Shown: in pieces, positions 8,623-16,339 of the stretch
Numbering within the stretch: position 1 is the first letter of the stretch
Layout: each line of letters starts with the position of its first letter
Source: Lachnospiraceae bacterium
GTDB taxonomy: Bacteria; Bacillota; Clostridia; Lachnospirales; Lachnospiraceae
Reading direction: 5' to 3'
DNA length: 64,000 nucleotides
Assembly (NCBI GenBank): GCA_902363445.1
Contig: CABJAB010000004.1
Coordinates: 248,001 to 312,000, forward strand
Position numbers and translations under genes: made by a program
The notes under the pieces: generated by a model
Seen by the model: the letters and a program-made list of their open reading frames with translations, nothing else
Told to the model about the DNA's origin: nothing
Databases searched by the model: none

Positions 8623-8910
8623 AAAGATCTCAAAAACACACCTACAGCCTATCCATTCATTTTTCAAAGTACTTTCCCTTAAGGAATACAGGCTTTTCCG
8701 TTCCTGTTATATAAATTATACCGTATTAGTCGTTCTTCCTGTACCCATATCGAACTTATGTTCGCTCCGTGTCTTCTGTCTAATATAAACGGCACCTTGC
8801 CCGACGGCAGTCACACTTCGAGTATCAAGGTATCACCGGAATACATTGATGTCAATAAATTGTCGAAAAGTGGTAGGAATAAGGGACATAATTATTATTT
8901 CAGATTTTAT
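8623..8910. other. Central part of the divergent control region, no gene seen
   Basis: The whole 8496-9078 gap holds no convincing gene; its open frames (for example from 8758) lack ribosome sites and coding character. It contains the two divergent promoters and operator copies 2-4. Within this central part a degenerate relative of the motif (CGTTCTTCCTGTA, near 8731) is visible. An AT-rich regulatory spacer is the best description. Confidence 0.6.
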
Positions 8911-8915
8911 ACACT

Positions 8916-8923
8916 ATTCCTGA
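8916..8923 (+). promoter_or_regulatory. Operator-like motif, copy 3
   Basis: ATACACTATTCCTGAAATCA, ending eight bases upstream of the -35 of the rightward promoter. Confidence 0.55.
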
Positions 8924-8931
8924 AATCAGTC

Positions 8932-8960
8932 TTGACGTATAGTTTAAATAATGATATGCT
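8932..8960 (+). promoter_or_regulatory. Rightward promoter of the phage-derived operon
   Basis: TTGACG (8932-8937), 17-base spacer, TATGCT (8955-8960). It is flanked by operator copy 3 upstream and copy 4 in the transcribed leader, so it should be repressed by the divergent repressor and served by host sigma-A polymerase, producing the YonO-like enzyme first. Confidence 0.72.
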
Positions 8961-9000
8961 CTTATTTATCATACCTTTTATTTTTTTCACTTTATACGTC

Positions 9001-9008
9001 ATTCCTGA
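9001..9008 (+). promoter_or_regulatory. Operator-like motif, copy 4
   Basis: Context ATACGTCATTCCTGAGATTA, about 40 bases downstream of the rightward -10. Nearly the same as copy 1 on the other side of the repressor gene. Confidence 0.6.
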
Positions 9009-9078
9009 GATTATATCTCGCTATTGACCAGAGGTTAAAAGGTACATTGATGACAAACAGAAAGGAGGCATGTTTTAC

Positions 9079-9432
9079 GTGACGGTTTCAGATGATAACG
9101 AACGGCGGTGGGTACATATGCTCTCTACAGCGGGAAAGCCCTCTCCCAGCTTAACTGACGCCCAGTGGCAGCCGGCGTTTCAATTTTTAAGATCTCATAT
9201 CTTCTCATCAGAAATTTTGCCCTGCCAGAACACTGAATACCAAAGCTACTGGGTTTTTATAGAAGATACCCTTTCTTGGATACGCCGCGGTCATACTGCA
9301 TATGTATTTTTCACTTATCAGATATATGACCTGCTGCTTTTTGAACGAGACCGATTGTCCACTCGTTTGATCCGCGATGGTGGAATCCATCCGTATTTTA
9401 TGGTTTGGCTCCAAAAGGAAAGGAGGAAATAA
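9079..9432 (+). CDS. Small unknown protein upstream of the polymerase (YonP position)
   Basis: About 117 aa. AGGAGG at 9063-9068 is only one base from ATG 9070 but 10 bases from GTG 9079, so GTG is the likely start (V-T-V-S-D-D-N-E-R). Aromatic-rich, no membrane segment, no family recognised. It is the first gene of the rightward operon and ends three bases before the polymerase start. SPbeta also has a small gene (yonP) just before yonO; whether they are homologous cannot be judged here. Confidence 0.65.
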   Translation: MTVSDDNERRWVHMLSTAGKPSPSLTDAQWQPAFQFLRSHIFSSEILPCQNTEYQSYWVFIEDTLSWIRRGHTAYVFFTYQIYDLLLFERDRLSTRLIRDGGIHPYFMVWLQKERRK

Positions 9433-9435
9433 GAC

Positions 9436-12162
9436 TTGCTCGACACACAGATCAGCCTTTATTCCGTCGACACCGGAGATTTCTACAGCAATACAGAAGC
9501 ATACCTGCACCGTATGAACTGCCGTTACCGTCAGGAAAGGAATTTTGCCGCCTTAAAGCTTTCCCAATATGAGGAGCTTCTCTCAGGATACGGATACGAT
9601 TCTGAGGATCTAAAGAATCTCCGGGCCGGAAATATCAGCAAAATGAAGCTCCTGCCAGGTACTTCCCATCTGTTATATGAATATCTGAATTGGAACTGCC
9701 GGATTGTCCACAAGAGAAAAAAAGCAAAAGAATCCAAAGAAAAGCTGCTTCTGCTCTTGTCAAATAAGGTACTACAGAACGAGCGCACCCATGGGCGGGA
9801 CCACATCCGGAGTATACGGGAAGGCAGCCTGAATGACAGCAGCGTCATATCATTGTTCGATTCCTCCCTGACCCGCATGATGGGGATCAAAATGGGGGAA
9901 TTGACCGACGACATGATGGTAGTCCAGGTATATTACTTTTCCATTTTTAAAGATATCTCGTATTTCGGCTTCCTCCATCACGGTGAAAAATATCGTTACT
10001 ACACTTCTTCCGCAGGACAGATCCGCAAGAAAAAGGCCGTCTTTATAAAAGAATCCGCCTGGAACCGCTATGAAAAGACGATCATGTGCGGCCTGACCAT
10101 CGACAAGATAAATTCAAAGGGCGGAAACAATGTCAACAAGCATCTGGCTTATATGGCCCTCTCCAATTCTGCTACAGACTGCTGGGATGATTTCGACATT
10201 GAAAAGACCGTCGTCATTGACGATTTTGAGACGCCGGTATCCGGTATTTTAGATTTCATTGATGATGAAACTTATTCCATCACCAGGAGAAACGATACGG
10301 TCAGCATTACCCACACAGACGGAGCCGGGATGATGCTTCCTTCCATACTGGACCGCAATGTCATGTTCCGGGCTCCATGGATAAAAGGGCTGCTCTGTGT
10401 ATTTGATTTCCGGTCTTTTATAGAAGAAAAGGGATACTCTCCTATTGTCCGGGATATCTATGGGCAGGAACACGATCTGATATCCGAGGATATCCAGATC
10501 ATCTTTACCCGAAGCCAGTTCAAAATGCACCGATACTACAGCTCCTGGGAAGAATACATAGGTTTCTATAAGCAGTATGGCTGTACCGCCGGGCTCTGCA
10601 ACCCGGAAGAAAAACATATTAAGGATGCAAAGATCAACTATCAGATGCTCCAGACTCTCACGGATATCTCACCGGATGAGGTCTGTCTTCTGGCGTCAAA
10701 ATCCGTGGATAAGCTAAATCATATGTGCTCCTCCGTCGAGAGCCTCATGAAGATATTCGGTGTCACTCCTTATAACAGCCACATGACCAGTCTGCAGAAC
10801 GCCGTAAAATTGTATCCTGCCCTGCTGGACGATCCATACCTGAAATCCATAGTCCGGGGCATGAAAGACCGGATGGTCCGGGAATATAAATCCGGCCGCC
10901 TGGAGATCGACGGCAAATACACCTTCATCCTCCCGGACCTTTATGCCGCGTGTGAGCACTGGTTCGGCCATGTGGACCGGCCCGCAGGCCTTTTGGATGA
11001 CGGGGAAGTATATTGCCGGCTGTATCCCAGGGCTGAAAAATTGGATTGTCTGAGAAGTCCACATCTATACAGAGAGCATGCCGTCCGATACAATGCCGCT
11101 GCCAGAGCGCCCTCTTCCAAAAAGCTGCTTTTAAAAAAATGGTTTGTCACCAATGGCCTGTATACCAGCTCCTGGGATCTGATCAGCAGGCTCCTCCAGT
11201 TCGACGTGGATGGAGACAAAGCGCTCGTAGCTGCCGACGAGTATCTCGTCCCCGTCGCCGAGCGGAATATGAAAGGGGTCGTCCCTCTTTACTACAATAT
11301 GAAAAAAGCCGCTCCATGTCTTCTAAGTCAGGAAAGCATCTATCAGGGGCTGAATGCGGCATTTACCGGAGGAAATATCGGCATATACAGCAATAACATA
11401 ACAAAGGTCTGGAATCATGAGGTCTTTCTCTCTGGAACCGAGCAAGAAAAACAGGACGCCGTGGACACGGTCAAGCTTCTCTGTATGGAAAATAATTTCG
11501 TCATCGATTACGCGAAAACTTTGTACAAGCCTAAACGTCCAAATGAAAAGAACCAACTGATAAAAGCCTATACACAGGCGAAGCTGCCCGCGTTCTTTCT
11601 CTATGCCAAGGACAAAACAGAGGATCAGGCAGCCGCCTGCAACGGAAGCCTTGTAAACCGGCTCCGAGATCTCATCCCAAATCCCAGACTGAATTTCCGA
11701 AAAGCCGGGATCCCCAAACTGGATTACCGCAGGCTCATGACAGACCCGGAAATAGAAATCGATCCGAAAGTAACGGCACTATATACGAAATTAAACCAGC
11801 AGTACCATTTCAAGATCAATATGCAGGATGAGTACATCCATAACCTGGAATACCTGGCCCGGGATATGCGAAATCAGCTGAGCGGCTTCGGCCACACGGA
11901 TCAAGAGCTGTCCGATATGCTGGTAAAATATCTGTACGGTAAAGAATCCAAGTCCAAAGAAGCCCTCTGGTTTTGTTACGGCTCTTATATCCTGGAAAAT
12001 CTAAAGCGGAACCAGAATCCGGGAAACACAAAGCTCATCCAATGTATGGACTGCGGCGAATGGTTTGAAGCCGGTATCCGTTCCAAGAGCTGCCGCTGTG
12101 AATCCTGCCGAAAAGAATACCGGAAAGCCTGGGACCGGGAACGAAAAAAGAAACGGTCATGA
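9436..12162 (+). CDS. yonO: YonO-like single-chain DNA-dependent RNA polymerase
   Basis: 908 aa, almost the length of SPbeta YonO (about 905 aa), a one-polypeptide relative of the two-barrel RNA polymerases and of eukaryotic QDE-1. The hallmark DxDGD catalytic motif is present as D-V-D-G-D at residues 590-594, inside L-L-Q-F-D-V-D-G-D-K-A-L-V, followed by the basic segment expected of the second barrel. The start is TTG 9436 with AGGAGG nine bases upstream. The C-terminus carries C870-x2-C873 and C886-x-C888-x2-C891, a zinc-ribbon-like cluster followed by a basic tail. In SPbeta YonO transcribes late genes; here the tail genes lie downstream on the same strand. No multi-subunit polymerase domains beyond this are seen. 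Confidence 0.82.
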   Translation: MLDTQISLYSVDTGDFYSNTEAYLHRMNCRYRQERNFAALKLSQYEELLSGYGYDSEDLKNLRAGNISKMKLLPGTSHLLYEYLNWNCRIVHKRKKAKESKEKLLLLLSNKVLQNERTHGRDHIRSIREGSLNDSSVISLFDSSLTRMMGIKMGELTDDMMVVQVYYFSIFKDISYFGFLHHGEKYRYYTSSAGQIRKKKAVFIKESAWNRYEKTIMCGLTIDKINSKGGNNVNKHLAYMALSNSATDCWDDFDIEKTVVIDDFETPVSGILDFIDDETYSITRRNDTVSITHTDGAGMMLPSILDRNVMFRAPWIKGLLCVFDFRSFIEEKGYSPIVRDIYGQEHDLISEDIQIIFTRSQFKMHRYYSSWEEYIGFYKQYGCTAGLCNPEEKHIKDAKINYQMLQTLTDISPDEVCLLASKSVDKLNHMCSSVESLMKIFGVTPYNSHMTSLQNAVKLYPALLDDPYLKSIVRGMKDRMVREYKSGRLEIDGKYTFILPDLYAACEHWFGHVDRPAGLLDDGEVYCRLYPRAEKLDCLRSPHLYREHAVRYNAAARAPSSKKLLLKKWFVTNGLYTSSWDLISRLLQFDVDGDKALVAADEYLVPVAERNMKGVVPLYYNMKKAAPCLLSQESIYQGLNAAFTGGNIGIYSNNITKVWNHEVFLSGTEQEKQDAVDTVKLLCMENNFVIDYAKTLYKPKRPNEKNQLIKAYTQAKLPAFFLYAKDKTEDQAAACNGSLVNRLRDLIPNPRLNFRKAGIPKLDYRRLMTDPEIEIDPKVTALYTKLNQQYHFKINMQDEYIHNLEYLARDMRNQLSGFGHTDQELSDMLVKYLYGKESKSKEALWFCYGSYILENLKRNQNPGNTKLIQCMDCGEWFEAGIRSKSCRCESCRKEYRKAWDRERKKKRS

Positions 12163-12266
12163 TTCCACTCTTCTTCCTCAGATAAAATCGGCCGACGTCT
12201 TCGTCCTCTTATAAATAAACGAAAAGAAAAACATCCGTAACTCTCGGATTTTATTATGGCCTCTAC

Positions 12267-12294
12267 TATGGAAGCACATCCCTGCGCTTCCATA
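12267..12294 (+). promoter_or_regulatory. Inverted repeat in the polymerase-HU gap
   Basis: TATGGAAGC and GCTTCCATA form a perfect 9-bp stem, bracketed further by GGCC on both sides, with no T-run. The 167-base gap between the polymerase and the HU-like gene is one place where a promoter recognised by the YonO-like enzyme could lie. Function unknown. Confidence 0.4.
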
Positions 12295-12329
12295 AGCGGC
12301 CTGAATCAATATTTTATGACAGGCGGTGA

Positions 12330-12674
12330 ATGAAATTGACCATAACACAAGAAATACTGATCCGCCGTATAGCGGAAACGGAACACAGAGATATCGCAAC
12401 TGTCCGGAGCATCTTTGACTCTATGGAACAGTTGGTGGTGGAATATTTATCTTCCGCACACCCGCAGCAGGATATGACTCTTAAGCTATTTAAGGGCCTG
12501 AGCCTGGAATGTACCTATATTCCTTCGAAGGAAATTAACAAGGGTATGTTTCAGAGCCTCAAAAGCTCTCCGAAAATCAAAGCAAAGGCGTCCGTCAGCC
12601 GGTATTTTAACCAGAAGCTGAATAAACTCGCCAAATTTGATGATCTCCCTGTTTCCGGTAAAAACGGCAAATAA
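12330..12674 (+). CDS. HU/DNABII-like DNA-binding protein (YonN position)
   Basis: 114 aa. The N-terminal helices (I-R-R-I-A-E-T-E-H-R-D-I-A-T-V-R-S-I-F-D-S-M) and the following L-K-L-F-K-G-L-S-L-E-C-T-Y-I-P segment match the helix-turn-strand layout of phage HU-like proteins that bend or coat DNA. GGCGGTG is one base from ATG 12330 and seven from an in-frame TTG (12336), so TTG may be the real start. It directly follows the YonO-like gene, the same order as yonO-yonN in SPbeta, where yonN encodes an HU relative. Confidence 0.66.
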   Translation: MKLTITQEILIRRIAETEHRDIATVRSIFDSMEQLVVEYLSSAHPQQDMTLKLFKGLSLECTYIPSKEINKGMFQSLKSSPKIKAKASVSRYFNQKLNKLAKFDDLPVSGKNGK

Positions 12675-12700
12675 GCAAAGAAAGTGAGTGATATAACATA

Positions 12701-12874
12701 CTGAGAATCACAAAAAAAGAAGCTATGAAACTCCGTGAGCTGGGTTTTTCCAATGACGTCCGCCATACTTATACCAAGCATAAGGCTTACTACTGCGTGG
12801 AACGGAACATCGTCCTGAAAGCCCTTCGCAATTATCGGGAGAACACCGGGATCTCTATCCCTTCTTTATCGTAA
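12701..12874 (+). CDS. Short unknown phage protein, unusual start
   Basis: The frame encodes about 57 aa (R-I-T-K-K-E-A-M-K-L-R-E-L-G-F ...), ending TAA 12872-12874, 11 bases before the holin start. It has a phage-like small protein pattern with helix and two Tyr/His strands. A normal start is missing: the first ATG (12725) has no good ribosome site, while AAAGTGAG (12681-12688) is spaced for an ATA (12698) or the CTG at 12701. Function unknown. Confidence 0.55.
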   Translation: MRITKKEAMKLRELGFSNDVRHTYTKHKAYYCVERNIVLKALRNYRENTGISIPSLS

Positions 12875-12885
12875 GGAGAACTAAA

Positions 12886-13161
12886 ATGGATTTGACATTT
12901 ATCACTGATATGTATATCCCGCTCGTGCTGCTTGCATGTCTGGTTATCGGATACATTCTGAAAAAATGGATACAAGACGTGGACAACAAATGGATCCCGA
13001 CTATCCTCTGCATCATCGGAGCTGTCTTGGCATGTACGGTCAGCCGGACGATCAGTCTTTCTGTCATCGTTGCTGGCGCAGTGAGCGGTCTGGCTTCCAC
13101 CGGCCTTCATCAAATGTTTAAGCAGCTGATTGAAAACGGTCCTGCAAATGGAGGTGTCTGA
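12886..13161 (+). CDS. Phage holin, Hol44-like
   Basis: 91 aa with two or three hydrophobic segments (about 10-22, 35-50, 52-70) and a polar C-terminus, the pattern of Hol44 (holin superfamily V) proteins. Holins form membrane holes that release endolysin and particles. AAGGAGA lies six bases before ATG 12886. Its position, far upstream of the endolysin (40123) at the head of the tail genes, is unusual, since lysis genes are normally adjacent. Confidence 0.72.
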   Translation: MDLTFITDMYIPLVLLACLVIGYILKKWIQDVDNKWIPTILCIIGAVLACTVSRTISLSVIVAGAVSGLASTGLHQMFKQLIENGPANGGV

Positions 13162-13162
13162 T

Positions 13163-13657
13163 ATGACTTTGAATGAAATCAGCCTCTATAAAGATAAAAT
13201 CCTGTCCGGGATCTTCCAGTCAGAGGAGATTGCCGGTTACCTGTTGGGTGACAGCTACCATGCCGAAACAGCAAAAGAGGATCTAAATTACATCCATGTA
13301 TTTCCCTACCTTCACATCCCGGACCCCGCCGCAGAAGCGAAGCCATACTTATGTGTGGAGGTAGATATCCCTCGGACGCTAAATCTCGTATATAAGGATA
13401 TGAAGGTCATGGTCTGGGCTTACTGCCCACAAAACATCATGGACCGCGCCGGAAAAGACCGGGCCGCCACACTTCCGGATTTGATCGCCGATGCGGCGGA
13501 CACCCTTTTAAACGGTTCCGGAGAGTTTAGGATCGGTAAACTCAAGCTGGAATCCGTTTCCTATTTTACCCCATCAGAAGGGTTTTACGGGAAACAGCTG
13601 ATCTATAAATGTCTTGAATTCGATACATGGAAAACAGATCAGGCGGTGATCGCTTGA
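13163..13657 (+). CDS. Unknown tail-module protein, possibly a tail terminator
   Basis: About 164 aa from ATG 13163, preceded by GGAGG; the earlier ATG at 13130 lies inside the holin gene. Mixed alpha/beta with a central strand-rich segment (Y-L-C-V-E-V-D-I-P). No recognisable domain. Its place just before the tail tube gene is where siphophages encode tail completion or terminator proteins, so such a role is a guess from order. It overlaps the next gene by four bases. Confidence 0.6.
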   Translation: MTLNEISLYKDKILSGIFQSEEIAGYLLGDSYHAETAKEDLNYIHVFPYLHIPDPAAEAKPYLCVEVDIPRTLNLVYKDMKVMVWAYCPQNIMDRAGKDRAATLPDLIADAADTLLNGSGEFRIGKLKLESVSYFTPSEGFYGKQLIYKCLEFDTWKTDQAVIA

Positions 13658-14445
13658 ACAAGACAGATCTGGAGCACCGGCTTCTAAGAGGAAGTGAACT
13701 CTTTTTTGAAAATCATCCGATATATAAGATTTCCCTGGGGGAAATGGTGGATTTCGGATATTCAAAAGCCCAGAGCATTCTGGGTATCTTATGTATGAAT
13801 GATGAAAAAACCGAAAAATTTCTTCCGGAAAACGTTCCGCCGTCCACTTATCTGATGGTGGCATACAACTTGTTCCGAGAACAAAAGCAAATGGAGACTG
13901 GTATTGTTTCAGAGGATACCCGGGAATCTTCCCTTTGTATTTCTGTCCCGGCTTTTCTGGAACTTCTTTTTCATAAACATGTTGTTTTTCATTTAGATTC
14001 CGGCTTCACCATTGGCAATAAACCAGATGATTCTTTCATCCTGGCAAATCACAATTACGGTAGTTTTCGTGAAATCATCCGGGAGCGGTTCTGTTTGACC
14101 GACTCCGAAACACTGGACGAGGAAAATCCCGCCGACGCTAGGACAAAATCCCTGCTGGAAAGGCGAAAAAAATTAAGAGAGAAAGTCAATCGATTGAAAT
14201 CCAATCTGGGAGATGACGAGAATGAAGGCCTTACGATGGCGGATCTTATCAGTATCTTCGCGGAAGCGGAGCATCTTCCTCTCCAGGATGTCTATGATAA
14301 ATATGACATCTATCAATTCAATGATCAGTTTAACCGGTTGAGGATAATGGATGATTATCACGTAAATATACAAGCTTTGCTGGCCGGCGCAAAGAGCGAA
14401 GAGCTTCACATGCAGCACTGGCTCACAAAAATCAAGAGACCATAA
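13654..14445 (+). CDS. Unknown 263-aa protein of the tail module
   Basis: Start is TTG 13654, which overlaps the previous stop (TTGA) and has GGCGGTG five bases upstream; an ATG at 13627 would be inside the previous gene. Helix-rich with a charged stretch around R-R-K-K-L-R-E-K-V. No family recognised. Position before the tail tube suggests a structural or assembly role. A 52-base gap holding a short hairpin (AAGGCCGG ... CCGGCCT) separates it from the tail tube. Confidence 0.6.
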   Translation: MNKTDLEHRLLRGSELFFENHPIYKISLGEMVDFGYSKAQSILGILCMNDEKTEKFLPENVPPSTYLMVAYNLFREQKQMETGIVSEDTRESSLCISVPAFLELLFHKHVVFHLDSGFTIGNKPDDSFILANHNYGSFREIIRERFCLTDSETLDEENPADARTKSLLERRKKLREKVNRLKSNLGDDENEGLTMADLISIFAEAEHLPLQDVYDKYDIYQFNDQFNRLRIMDDYHVNIQALLAGAKSEELHMQHWLTKIKRP

Positions 14446-14497
14446 ACGAAAAGGCCGGTAAAATCCGGCCTCCATCTATTTCAAGGAGGATATTCAA

Positions 14498-15307
14498 ATG
14501 GCAAATGGTAAATTTGGCGCAAAGGAAGTTTTAGACGCAGTACTCTACGATATGGCGACAGGGAAACCGGTTATTCGGTTTGATACTTTAAAGACCTCTG
14601 AGATCGCTGTGACGACAGAAAAGGTGTACGCCCGCGGCGGCAGAGGCAATTCCAAGCTGCTCACATGGGAAATCAACAAAGAAGCGACCATGAAGATCGA
14701 GGATGCGCTCCTGTCTCCGAAATCTCTGGAACTGGTTTCCGGCATTGCCAGAAAGACAGGCACAAAATCCATTCAGATGTGCCAGAAAAACGAATGGGGC
14801 ATAGTGGACGGAGTTGAAAAGGAAAAGGGCGGCAACTATCCGCTGACCTGTTCTTCCTCTGGTGTCATCAATCTGGCTTTCAAACCCAATGAGGCGGTAT
14901 CCAATATCCTGGTATATCTTGCCGATGACGACTGCGGCACTCCCGTAGACATGGCAGCCGCAACATTAAATGAAAAGGTTCTTACTCTGGGGGCAAATGG
15001 CATCACGACTGCCGGCGGGAAACGGGTAATCGTATACTACAGCTATATGAGCCCCGACACGGCGGAGACCTACGTGATCGACAGTGAACACTTCTCAGGC
15101 ACCTATAAACTGGTCGGCGACACTGTCGTCCGCAACGCATCCACCGGAAAAGACGAATCCTTCCAGATCGTCATTCCCTCCCTTAAGTGGAGCTCAGGAC
15201 TCACTTTAAGCTTCGCCGCAGAGGGCGATCCCTCCGTTCAGACCTTTGAATGTGAAATCCAGAGAGAAGCAGATTCTCCCATCATGATTGAAATGATCAA
15301 GTATTAA
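14498..15307 (+). CDS. Major tail tube protein
   Basis: 269 aa, beta-rich, gly/thr/ser-rich, with a very strong ribosome site (AGGAGG, eight bases before ATG). The order chaperone/tape measure/Dit/Tal downstream and the lack of a sheath gene fit the tube of a non-contractile tail. The segment after residue 150 looks like an immunoglobulin-type insertion or extension. It is followed by a strong terminator and then, abruptly, by foreign insertions before the tail genes resume at 23952. Confidence 0.7.
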   Translation: MANGKFGAKEVLDAVLYDMATGKPVIRFDTLKTSEIAVTTEKVYARGGRGNSKLLTWEINKEATMKIEDALLSPKSLELVSGIARKTGTKSIQMCQKNEWGIVDGVEKEKGGNYPLTCSSSGVINLAFKPNEAVSNILVYLADDDCGTPVDMAAATLNEKVLTLGANGITTAGGKRVIVYYSYMSPDTAETYVIDSEHFSGTYKLVGDTVVRNASTGKDESFQIVIPSLKWSSGLTLSFAAEGDPSVQTFECEIQREADSPIMIEMIKY

Positions 15308-15392
15308 TTATGGATCCGTCACTTGCGGATCACAACCAGTATTGACACAGAGATACACTCCGTGAAACAGATGAATTGTATTGAGTAAAGAT

Positions 15393-15434
15393 ATGGTGTA
15401 CAATTCGTATTAACAATTGTACACCATTTTTTTT
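15393..15434 (+). terminator. Intrinsic terminator after the tail tube gene
   Basis: A 13-bp stem (ATGGTGTACAATT and its complement) with a 9-base loop and eight Ts. It would stop most transcription after the abundant tube protein unless read through. Confidence 0.88.
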
Positions 15435-15474
15435 ACGGCAGATCCATTAAAATATGTTATTCATATAGAAGGGA

Positions 15475-15714
15475 ATGAAAAAAATCAATCAAGAATTTGA
15501 CTTACAGGCTTTTGTCAAAGAAACATATAAGGACAGAATCATCATAAGAATCATCAATCCAAAACAAGCCTATTATTATATGTCTCAAAATGTGTTTCCT
15601 TTATGGGTAGAACCAGGCTTTGATGAAAGAATCGTCTTTGTCTTCTTAAAAAAGGATACGGTGCTTCTCTTCAAAAAATGGAAAGCGTACGATACCGGAT
15701 GGAAGATCCGATGA
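15475..15714 (+). CDS. Small unknown protein, DUF5659-like pattern
   Basis: 79 aa with AGAAGGGA just upstream of the ATG. The pattern (residues N-P-K-Q-A-Y-Y-Y-M ... R-I-V-F-V-F-L ... L-F-K-K-W) loosely recalls the small DUF5659 proteins common on mobile elements; this is weak. It lies between the tail tube terminator and the integrative element, with no clear link to tail assembly. Confidence 0.5.
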   Translation: MKKINQEFDLQAFVKETYKDRIIIRIINPKQAYYYMSQNVFPLWVEPGFDERIVFVFLKKDTVLLFKKWKAYDTGWKIR

Positions 15715-15802
15715 CGCTCCTCTTCTTTCCTCTCACTTCTTTCTGAAATGAATGATAAACTGGACAACACCGGAATATCTTATAGTAATGGAGGTAAGAA
15801 AA

Positions 15803-16048
15803 ATGCCAAGAGGAAAAAAGAATTATACGCTGGAAGAAAAAATCGAAGCCGCACAAAAGCTCATCCTTTCAAAGGAAAAAGAACTGAACGACACAAAAAG
15901 ACAGTTGGAAATACTTTTAGAAGAAAAAGAAAAAGAAGATCTTATAAAATTGAATAGAGAACTGAAAAAGTCGGGAAGAACCATTGATGAGCTTCTCAAG
16001 GCTCTGAAAACAGAGTTTTCTTCTTCTTCGGATTGTACATCCGAATAG
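15803..16048 (+). CDS. Small coiled-coil protein of mobile elements
   Basis: 81 aa starting M-P-R-G-K-K-N-Y-T-L-E-E-K-I at ATG 15803, with GGAGG seven bases upstream; the longer frame from 15752 has no ribosome site. Nearly all Lys/Glu/Leu, predicted as one long coiled coil. Similar small proteins often sit beside integrative elements. Function unknown. Confidence 0.6.
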   Translation: MPRGKKNYTLEEKIEAAQKLILSKEKELNDTKRQLEILLEEKEKEDLIKLNRELKKSGRTIDELLKALKTEFSSSSDCTSE

Positions 16049-16212
16049 AAATCACGCCTAAAAAAATACCCTATTAATATATAACGGTTCTCACACCCCC
16101 TTTATTACAGCCGTCTCTTCAAAAAGTCGTACCCAATTCATACAGCTTTCTATGCTAATATTAGTTAAAATAAATTATATATGTCTTTTTAACTATCTTT
16201 TTATATCTTCTC

Positions 16213-16260
16213 AAATGTCCGCAAAGCCTTATTTTATCGGCTCTACGGGCATTTTGCTTT
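16213..16260 (-). terminator. Imperfect inverted repeat at the element's left end
   Basis: AAATGTCCGCAAAGCC and GGCTCTACGGGCATTT form a 16-bp stem with three mismatches around a 10-base AT loop, downstream of int. On the plus strand it ends TTGCTTTT. Likely a terminator insulating the element from host transcription. The rest of 16049-16339 has no gene. Confidence 0.6.
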
Positions 16261-16339
16261 TGTGGTAAACCTCACATATCTAGGTCTATCTTCTTATATT
16301 TTCGCTATCAAGCGTGGTTAAAATCGTGGTAAATACTTT

